64,000 nucleotides of DNA. It comes from JBBQYD01 sp942493075. GTDB taxonomy: Bacteria > Verrucomicrobiota > Verrucomicrobiia > Limisphaerales > UBA8199. The stretch spans positions 1,240,001 to 1,304,000 of the forward strand of contig OW818681.1 in assembly GCA_942493075.1 (NCBI GenBank). Reading direction: 5' to 3'. Below the pieces are notes generated by a model that saw nothing but the letters and a program-made list of their open reading frames with translations, searched no databases and was not told the origin of the DNA. A program made the translations under genes and the position numbers. Below, piece by piece: positions 16,317 to 25,100 of this stretch. How positions within the stretch are numbered: the first letter of the stretch is position 1; every line of letters begins with the position of its first letter.

Positions 16317-17708
16317 ATGAGCCAGACCCTCTATCTCAGATGCCTGCTAATGGTGCTTTGTTTAGGGGGTGTGGGACGGCTCTCGGCCCAGTTGCCAGGC
16401 GAAGGCGCGATTTCTGCCCGCAGTCACTCCGGTCAGTTTATTGTGCAGGGCCGTCAGGTAACGAGCTTGCCGGCTGCCTTGATCAACCTTTCGACCAACC
16501 GGAACTACATTTTCCTCGAGCCTTCGATCCTGACCATATCCAGTGAGCGAGTGAAGCAAATGGTCTGGCGCGAGTTGGGGCTAACCGGTGCCTGGAAGGG
16601 CAGGATCTACCTCGAGCTCGTGCCGAGCCGCAGTCCTTTCGACAAGGTGGAAATTCTCGCGTCCAGGTTCACCGATGGATGGCAGTACCGCCTGCAGTTG
16701 CCAAGCATGATCGATCGCTATCGTTACATGGGCGGGCTTGTTCAAGTCGTCTTGACGGAGATTGCCAATCGGCAGAATACCAGCGACCGCCTGGCTGAGG
16801 TTCCCACCTGGCTCTGTGAAGGTGTAGCGCAGCACTTGATGGCATCCGGCGCCCTGGAGTTAATCATCCAGGCACCCCGGCTGAGCCAGAGTGATCGCCC
16901 TCCGTTCGCACTTGCATCGGGCAAGCGTGAAAATCCCCTCGAATTTGCACACGAACGCCTGACGAGGACGGGGACCTCCATGACTTTCGAGGAATTATGC
17001 TGGCCTTCATTGAATGCCTATGAGGGTTCTGCCGCAGAAGTGTACCGGTGCAACGCCCAGTTATTTTTGTGCTCCCTTGTCCGGCTTCAGAACGGGCGGA
17101 CGGACCTGCGGAATTTCGTGGAATCTTTGCCCCGGTTCTATAACTGGCAGCTCGCTTTCTTTAGCAGTTTTAAAGGGTATTTTGAACGTCCCCTCGACGT
17201 TGAAAAATGGTGGTCATTGCAGCTTTTACAGTTTACCGGTCGCCAGCTCGGCCAGACCTGGGCGCGCGAGGAAAGCCTGCTCAAGATCAGGGAAGCGTTG
17301 CGAGTTTCCGTTAAGATCTACGAAACCACAAATGCCCTGCCTGATCGTGCCGAGTTGAGCATCCAGGACGCTCTGGCGCGTTTGGAAACGCAGGAGCAAA
17401 CGAGCGGACTCGTTGCTCGCAAGATTCGGGAATTGGAGCTGGTGCATCTTCGGGTTACGCCTGAGTTGGCCTACCTGCCAGCCGAGTACTATGCCGCACT
17501 CCATGCATTCCTTCAGAACCAGCCTTTGACGAAACCGGGCTCTAAATCGGTTCCTGTCAAATCCGGGCAGCGCCGATCCATACGACATCTGGCTGACCGA
17601 CTAAACCTGCTGGATCAGCGGCTAAACCAGGAAGCTTCGTTGGCGGTGGCCGCACCAAATTTGAGACAGCCATCGGGAGATGATGCGGCGGGTGGAGTTC
17701 TCCAGTAA
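16317..17708 (+). CDS. Exported protein resembling a peptidase-MA-like gluzincin without HExxH
   Basis: 463 residues with a signal peptide (LYLRCLLMVLCLGGVGRLSAQ). Residues ~45-300 resemble the peptidase-MA-like (basic secretory/M61-like) scaffold. A helix that would normally hold HExxH is represented by RYMGGLVQVVLTEIANRQ, and the following helix is VPTWLCEGVAQHLMASG, equivalent to the usual W..EG.A.......G signature. Because the first zinc-ligand pair is not seen, this is probably an inactive or highly divergent relative. The C-terminal 150 residues are helical. The role is unknown; it is in tandem with the FmdB-type gene. Confidence 0.55.
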   Translation: MSQTLYLRCLLMVLCLGGVGRLSAQLPGEGAISARSHSGQFIVQGRQVTSLPAALINLSTNRNYIFLEPSILTISSERVKQMVWRELGLTGAWKGRIYLELVPSRSPFDKVEILASRFTDGWQYRLQLPSMIDRYRYMGGLVQVVLTEIANRQNTSDRLAEVPTWLCEGVAQHLMASGALELIIQAPRLSQSDRPPFALASGKRENPLEFAHERLTRTGTSMTFEELCWPSLNAYEGSAAEVYRCNAQLFLCSLVRLQNGRTDLRNFVESLPRFYNWQLAFFSSFKGYFERPLDVEKWWSLQLLQFTGRQLGQTWAREESLLKIREALRVSVKIYETTNALPDRAELSIQDALARLETQEQTSGLVARKIRELELVHLRVTPELAYLPAEYYAALHAFLQNQPLTKPGSKSVPVKSGQRRSIRHLADRLNLLDQRLNQEASLAVAAPNLRQPSGDDAAGGVLQ

Positions 17709-17711
17709 GCA

Positions 17712-17746
17712 ATGCCTGAAGCTGCCTGAAGCAGCGGTTTAGGCAT
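17712..17746. terminator. Bidirectional terminator hairpin between convergent genes
   Basis: ATGCCTGAA and TTTAGGCAT (with an inner GCTGC-CTGAA-GCAGC stem) form a hairpin between the stop of the plus-strand gene at 17708 and the stop of the minus-strand nucleoside phosphorylase at 17739. The position between convergent genes is the main support; there is no long U-run. Confidence 0.45.
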
Positions 17747-19049
17747 CGATTACTTCCACAACTCGCGCAGAAACAACAGGCTGTTCCGGCCCAATGCTGT
17801 AGGCTAGTTGCAGCCGGGTTGCGGCACACTCTGCATCCTTCTGGCTCCGAGCGTGCACCCGGCCAAGAAGGTCTCCTGCAGTGATCTTTTCTCCCGGTTT
17901 CACCAGGCGATCCACCCCGGCTTCATAATCGATTTGCGAATCTTTGGTAACCCTTCCGCCACCCAGGTCGCGGACGACTTCGCCTATCAATCGAGCGTTG
18001 CAGGTTTGGACAAAACCCGAATTGGCCGCTTTGAAATCAAGCGTTACCGTCGCAGTGCGCTGAAGACTTAGCTTATGGTGGTAATCATCGAGGTCGGCAC
18101 CCTGCGCGTGGATCATCTCCTCCCATTTCCTTAGGGGTGCGCCTGAAGCCAGGCATGCTCCAGAATCTCGCAGAGCACTTGCCAGATCCGGCGCTCGTTT
18201 GGTGAGTACCATTAGGTGGGCCGCGCAGGCCAGCACGAGCTCACGGAGATCCTCCGGTCCGCGGCCCTCCAGGCAGGCGACTGTCTCTCGAATCTCGAGC
18301 CAGTTTCCGGCCGCCTTGCCAAGCGGTGTATCCATATCGGTAAGCACGGCGCGAGTGGCTGTGCCACATTCGTTCCCAAGATGCACCATGGCACGCGCCA
18401 GTTCCCGGGCTTGCCCGCGCGTTTTCATAAACGCTGCCTCTCCGAACTTAACATCCAGGATGAGTGCATCCAGCGACTCAGCCAGTTTCTTCGACAGGAT
18501 GGAAGCGACAATTAATGGAATGGACGGAACGGTCCCTGTGACGTCCCTGAGTGCGTACATGGCTTTATCCGCAGGGACCATCCGCTCAGTCTGCCCGCAG
18601 ATCACACAACCCGTCTGTTGTACGATTTCCACGATCCTGCCTGGTGGCAGAATGGTTTTGAACCCAGGAATGGAATCCAGCTTATCCAGCGTGCCGCCTG
18701 TGATGCCAAGACCTCGGCCCGAAATCATGGGAACGCGGAATCCAAGGCAAGCGAGCAAGGGAGCCAAAGGCAGCGAAACTTTGTCTCCTACACCACCTGT
18801 AGAGTGCTTGTCAGCCAAGGGGCGAGGATCGGCGGGGAACACCAGCCTGTCCCCGGAATCTCGCATGGCGAGGGTCAGTGCGGCGGTTTCCTGATCCGTC
18901 AGCCCACGGAAAAAGACAGCCATTAGGAATGCCGACATTTGGTAATCGGGGATCTGACCGGACGCGAACTCCCGAACCGCATCGGCCAGGTGCTGTGGAG
19001 TCAGAACCTGGCCATCGCGCTTGGCCTCGATTAACGAGAGAAAATTCAC
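17739..19049 (-). CDS. deoA: Thymidine/pyrimidine-nucleoside phosphorylase
   Basis: Cleaves thymidine/deoxyuridine (or pyrimidine nucleosides generally) with phosphate to give base and pentose-1-phosphate, the entry step of nucleoside salvage. The family phosphate-binding motif KHSTGGVGDKVS is near residue 82, followed by SGRGLGITGGTLDKLDSIPG. Other landmarks are ALRDVTGTVPSIPLIVASILSKK and DVKFGEAAFMK. The C-terminal strand domain is present (VKPGEKITAGDLLGRVHARS). I prefer the GTG at 19049 (reading MNFLSLIEAKRDGQ), which matches the family's usual start; another GTG at 19070 is in frame. Length about 436, normal. Confidence 0.93.
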   Translation of the reverse strand: MNFLSLIEAKRDGQVLTPQHLADAVREFASGQIPDYQMSAFLMAVFFRGLTDQETAALTLAMRDSGDRLVFPADPRPLADKHSTGGVGDKVSLPLAPLLACLGFRVPMISGRGLGITGGTLDKLDSIPGFKTILPPGRIVEIVQQTGCVICGQTERMVPADKAMYALRDVTGTVPSIPLIVASILSKKLAESLDALILDVKFGEAAFMKTRGQARELARAMVHLGNECGTATRAVLTDMDTPLGKAAGNWLEIRETVACLEGRGPEDLRELVLACAAHLMVLTKRAPDLASALRDSGACLASGAPLRKWEEMIHAQGADLDDYHHKLSLQRTATVTLDFKAANSGFVQTCNARLIGEVVRDLGGGRVTKDSQIDYEAGVDRLVKPGEKITAGDLLGRVHARSQKDAECAATRLQLAYSIGPEQPVVSARVVEVIDA

Positions 19050-19109
19050 GGCACGAACATTCGCAACCACCTGGCGAATGGCAACTGCAAAAACCGGCGA
19101 CCAGGCCTT

Positions 19110-22100
19110 TTACGCATGCCGCGACTGCCGGGAATTTAACAGCGTAACCGCACCCCAGAGCATGGCAAAACCCAACAGGCTCAAGCTTATCCTGTTGAAC
19201 CAGCTTGGCGCTTTGGTGTTCTCCGCGGACATCCCAATGGTCATTGGCTTGCCAGTTTCCGTCTGAAGCACCTGTGAGAACGTGTAGTGCATGCCACGAG
19301 TTGGCAGGTTCACCCGCAATGGGGAAACCTTCGCAACAGAAACTTGCTGCGCCTTTTCGAGCTTGTCCCATTGGAGGCCGGCAACGTCCATGTCCACATT
19401 GTTCTGGAAATAACCGGCCGCGATTTGCTGAATGGGGGTTCCGGCCGCGGGTTCCCCCGCCTGGCCGTTTAGCCTGCCCGCGTTCGAATAGAAGTAGTTG
19501 TTCTGGGCGGTGATCAGGTTGCTGCTTTGCGCCTTTCGAACTTCTTGCGCGACCTGCTGGAGTTCCCGCGAACTGCCGGCTTCCACCTGGAAGCCTTTGG
19601 CCTTTGCACGGCTTAGATTGTTCACTGCGATTCGGAGATCCCCTTCATTTAAGCTCTCACGCGCAGCGCTCAGGCCCAGTTGCACCTCCTGAACCTGCGA
19701 ATCTTTGGCAGCGCGTTGTTGCTGGTTGTACTCCGAGATGGAATAGACTTGTACCATTGGAGCTGCGGCTTCGCTTGTTCTGGCCATCGACCCGGTAAAA
19801 TCTCCGTAATCATAGTCGGGCGGGAGGTAAACGTCCCAGCGGGCATTCTTCATCGGCACGTCAAACGTCGGGGAGACGAGGCTCACCTTCCCGCTGTGCC
19901 TGGGAAACCGATGTGTTCCAACAAAAGTGACTTCAATAGTGATCGGGGCGTCGGATGCGACTTCCCGTGTCAGAGGCAGGAGGTAGCGGCCATCCTTCTT
20001 GCTGGGGCGCACCGGGTCGCCGCCGACGAATGCCGACCAGATCTTGTTTCCAGAAGGCAGATCGAGTTCGAGGTGTTGGCGGCCATTGTTGCGCACGCTC
20101 AACGAGACTTCTGTTATCATCTGCCCATCGTCGGCCACCACAGTTGTCATGCGTGCGTTGTCGATGAGCGCCTGAAGCACTTCGGCTTCAGCAAATCTTC
20201 TAGCCTCCACATTCAATTGGTAACCAGGTCGCAGATAACGGTACGTCAGCGCCGTGGCTGCATCCGGTTTGCCAGCCCACTCTGGCAATTCACGAACGTC
20301 CACCCGGCTGAGCAGTTCTGTCACCGACTTCTCCGAAACCTGCAATGGAGGGCGGGCGATGAGCGTTAAATATCCGGTCTCCCGTTCCACACCCAAGGCC
20401 TGAATCCCGTTGAGGATTAGCTGATTGGTGTCAGACGACTTGGGGATCTCCCAGGTCACTGTCAGGAAGTAGTCACCTCTCACTTTGCCCTGTAGTTCCA
20501 CCCGCCACTCGCCATTCGTCTCGTCACGACGCCGAATTTGAGCGCCTGTGATTTCCACGTTGCGGAAGTGGCTTGGAACCCGAACGCGAAATTCCTTTAG
20601 AGGAGCGTTCACCACCTCATACTTTATCAAAGACCGCCCACTTACCAGAGACTCGGTTAGGGTAACGACATTCAGGATCTCCGCGCGCACCCACGGATCA
20701 ACCGTTTCAACCGCCACAACCAGCGACCACGGGGGAAGCAACCCCGGCGCGGATGTCATGAATTTGTAGCCTAGCGCACTGACTTGCGGAGTTGAGGTCA
20801 CCTCAGGATTGGCTGGCAAGGTGGCAGCGCTGTAAGGAACCTCGGTCAGCCCATCCAGCGAGCTTGTTTTCAGAGCGAATCCGGGCTCGGTGGTGACCGT
20901 TATAAAGCCGCTCAGCTTTTCAGTGCCCAACGGGTGCACCGCCGGGATCGTCACCCCGCGATCTGGCTCTTTGTAGTTTTTCACGAGCACCAATCCCAAG
21001 CGGTAGTTTCCTGAAGCTCGCTCCTTCAGGCTCAACTCCAGAATCCGTTCTCCGTTCACATCCCGTTCGATCCACTGTGACAAGTTCGTTCCCGTGACGC
21101 TCTCGACCCGGTAAGCCGCGGGCAGAAGCAGACGGAGACCGAACAACCCTGCGCGTTTGATGGAATAATCAATCTGGGAAATGAGGCGTTGGGATTCGGC
21201 ACCGATCCGCACCTGTTGAGTCACGAGTGCCTCGACCTGTGGCTGGACTGCTTCAGCACGCAAAACAAGCTCCCATTCCGGCTTCAGGAAACGGAACGCA
21301 CTCGCAACCGGTTCGTTCAGTTCCGGCAGGCTGCGTTTAAACTCATCCACATCGATTCTCTGTAAGTCCTGGACCTGCTGGACAGTCAGACTGAGTTCCT
21401 CGCTGCCACGATACGCGATGACACCGGTTTCGCGTTTGACGTCCCGGGCGTGCGGGATTGCCAGAGACACCGTCGCAGGCAGTTTCTCTAGAACCTTCTC
21501 CGTTTCGACTTTTAACCTGTAAGCCGGGGAGACCCCACGCAGCAGATCTACGACGAGCACGTCGTCGTTGACCTCCCATAGGCGCAGCGACTCGCCTTCG
21601 ACTCTAAGCACTCGTTGGTCGGGCGGAAGTTGGATACGCAGTTGCTTGAGTTCCCCCTGGCTGATCTGGTAGTCGAAGATCGCGCGGGTGTTGACCACTC
21701 CGCCGCCTACGGTGACAAGCGCTGTGTTGTGGGTGAAAACAGTGGCAGCGATCTCTGCCGCCCGTTTCACACGCGGCGTCCAGTTCATTTCAAACTTCCC
21801 TGAGGCCCCCACCACGCCGCGAACGACGGTTTGCTGGGAATCAGTTGTGCGTTCGAAAGCCACTGCCGAAGGAAATTCCACGTCGGCATCGGCTTCAGCG
21901 ATCGTAAGGCTGACCTCGCTTGCGAGCGCTGGAGGTATCGCGAAGGACAACTGACGCCGGCTGATGTCTCCTCCAAGTTTTACTACCAGCTTGAGATGAA
22001 GAGTGGCTTCACCTTTAGACGGCATCAAAACGCCTACTCCACGGGTGTCACGTATAATTCGTGCGCTGCTCTCAGTTCGGAACGACTCGACGGCTGCGTC

Positions 22101-25100
22101 TTCGCCGAACAATGGGATAACCAGGTTGGTGCTGGTGGTCGATAGACGCACTACGACGTCCATCCGCGCAACTTTGTCCCCAATGCTCCCGGAATAACTT
22201 GCCGCTTGAATGGCTACCGTGTTGGGTAAAGCGCTGGTGCTGGCGCTTTGCGCATTGAGTGATTGTCCAGACAGCAGCACCGTGCTGAGCAGGATCAATG
22301 CTGCCGAAGTCCCTGCTGTCCCCGCGCCTTCCACGGAGTCTGGAGTAGGCGGCTGGCTTTTTGAAGCGCGGTGAGCCTGGCGCCGCTTCCAGAGCCCGTA
22401 TAAACCCCAGGCAATCAGCAAACCCAAACCCGCTGGTATGGCCAGAATGAGAAACACGTGCAGCCAGCGCCACATGATGAGCAGGCTGATCACCGACCAG
22501 ATAATCAAAGAAATGCCAACCGCCATCCAAAAGCTCTTGCGCTGACTCTCACTCATTTTGAAGAAAACCACCAGGCCGAGCCCTAGCAGGAACCCAGCGA
22601 CCTGCTTAGCCATTTGCAGGCTCCTATAGGATTTCAAGCGCATCATTGAGGCTTGGATTTTGAGCGGTTCACTCCCGGCATTGAGGACCTTTGTGAAGCT
22701 AAACGCCTGGCCTGCGCGCGGGATGTCAATCCGGATTGGGCGAACCCCTGAAACGGTCGGTTTGGCGAGAGACGCCGCACCAAGAGCAACGGTGCCCTCC
22801 GCGACCTGTTCTCCGACGGTCGCTGCGGGTGCGGCGGGCGCCACTTCGAGTCTGTCGAGAGTAGTCTCGCTTCTTCTTAAAACGCTGGAAGTCTGTATCG
22901 TTGTAGTCACTCGTGGGAGGCTTGCGTCCCGCTGCATCGCCTGGTCGAATTTTTCCTGGTTCAAAATTTGGACGCTGCCGTCAGCGAAGAGTACCGCGCG
23001 GCCGTCAACATCTGACGGGGAATAAGCCAAAATGGCCTCCGGGGTGTCCACGCTTTTACCGTCCCCTACATAGACAAACCTCTGGCCGGTCTTTGGATCA
23101 ATGGTGACCTTGTCGGTGGAGAGTTCCGTCTTCATCGTCTCGAAATTGGGCGGTAACACGTTGCCGTTATCCAGTGACCAGGTGCGTGCGGCCAGGCCGA
23201 TCTGCTTCAGGTTGTTTGCTGCGTTGATTCGTTGCGCCCGTGACTTGGCTTTGCTCAGCGCCGGGAGAAGCATCGCTGCGAGAATGGCAACGATTCCAAA
23301 GAGGGTCAGGACGGTGACGGCGCCTTTCACACCTCGTCGGATGGCGACGGCGATCAACATCACAAAAAGTCCGATCACGAAGCAGGCGATGATTTGGCCG
23401 AGATGGTGCTCGATCACGTTGCCATAGAAGCCGAGAAACTGCTGCCATGCATCGTGAAGCCCATAGGTCGTGCCACTGGCCACCGTCATGTTGCCCTTGA
23501 ATCCACTTAGCCTGTGTGACGCCGGGACAAACATCTGCCACTCCGCATAGGTATTGGGAATATCAGTAAGCGGGGCTGTCAGTTCCACAGGATTGGGAAA
23601 CAGAGAGCGGCTGACATCGAGTTTCTGTGCGTAAACGATATCGACGGCGAACGCTTGATCCCGGTTCGCTTCGCGCGGAAGCGGCACCAGGTACCACTCA
23701 CCGTCGCGCTCCGGCTTTGCGGGCTGACCATTCACGAAACTGGACCAGAAGGCTGCGCCTTGAGGCAGTTTGAACCGTTGGAATTGCTTTTCGTTGTTCT
23801 TCACCATGAAGGATGATTGTGTGAGCAACTGTCCCTCTTCCGTGAGCACAGTTGTCAGTTCGGTTCGATCAGCCACTGCCTCCAGCACCGGCACCTCCTC
23901 AAAACGAGTTACCTGCGCGCTATGCTGGTAGTTGGTTCCCGTGTACTTGTAGGCCAGAAGCAATGGCCGGGTGCAGAGCGCGCGATCGCTGGCTGACAGC
24001 TCTGCCTCATCGACACGGCGCAATGGTTCGGCCGGCGCCCCGGGAGTGAGCTTCAGGCTCGCGGCTGTCATGAGTCCAAGCGAACCGGTTTCACGCTCCA
24101 CTCCCAAAGTGTGCGCGCCTGATAGATCCAAACTCGCGCCCTGCGGATCAAATTGATAGTCGTAGGTGATGACCAGCGTATAGCCACCCCAGGCCTTGTC
24201 CTGCAAGGTGATCAGCCATTCATTGGTGTGCTGCTCTTTACGCCGGATGTTTGCGCCCGTGAACTCAAGGTTTCGCCAATGAGCCGGCACCGCGATCCGG
24301 AACTGCTGCATTCCCTGGTTAATAATCCCGTATCGGATAGTGGCACTGCCACCCACAAGCCCATCACCGATCGTGACGAGGTTGAACACCTCAGCCACCA
24401 CCCGCGCAGCCAGGCGTTCGACTGAGAGCGTTAGGGTCCAGTCGGGTTGTTCACTCACAAACGCCAGCAACTCATCTGTGCGATCGGACAGGGTGGTCAC
24501 CGGGACTTCACGCATTTGGGAAAAGGAACCTGTCTTCAAGCGAATGCCTGGCGCTGAAGCGGCACCTAGACGTGTGGTCACGTTTGTAGCTCCTGCAACT
24601 AACAGCGGACGCAGTGCGATTTCCTCGGGAATCTCCTTCGTTGCCTTTTCAAGCTGAACCTTGATCTTCCGCTCCCCCATGACCCTTGCTGCGAAGGAGA
24701 TCCTGAGTTCATCTGCCGTTGCTTTCCAGTCATCCATTCCCTCTCCGCTGACCTCCGTGACGTTGAACCCTGGCTGCGGCGTCAGCTTTAGGGCGTAGAT
24801 CCCTGCTTTGTCCACGTTAAGCTGCATGGCGTGGGTAACGAGAAGGCGTGTTTCCTCCAGACGTGCGTTCACACGGTCTGTGATCCTCACAACAGGTTCC
24901 ACCCTCTGGATCGAAGCGGTAACCGAGATGGGACGCGCATTATACCGGTATGCGGCCAGAGCCCCGGCGGGTGCGTTTACCTGGCGCAGTCCCGGCGTGG
25001 CTCCGATCTCAATGGTAGTGTCATCCGCCAGCACCGTGAAGGAGCCTGATTCCCTCTCGACATCCAGCGGCTTCGGGACCAGGAGCAGCGCGTTCATCGG

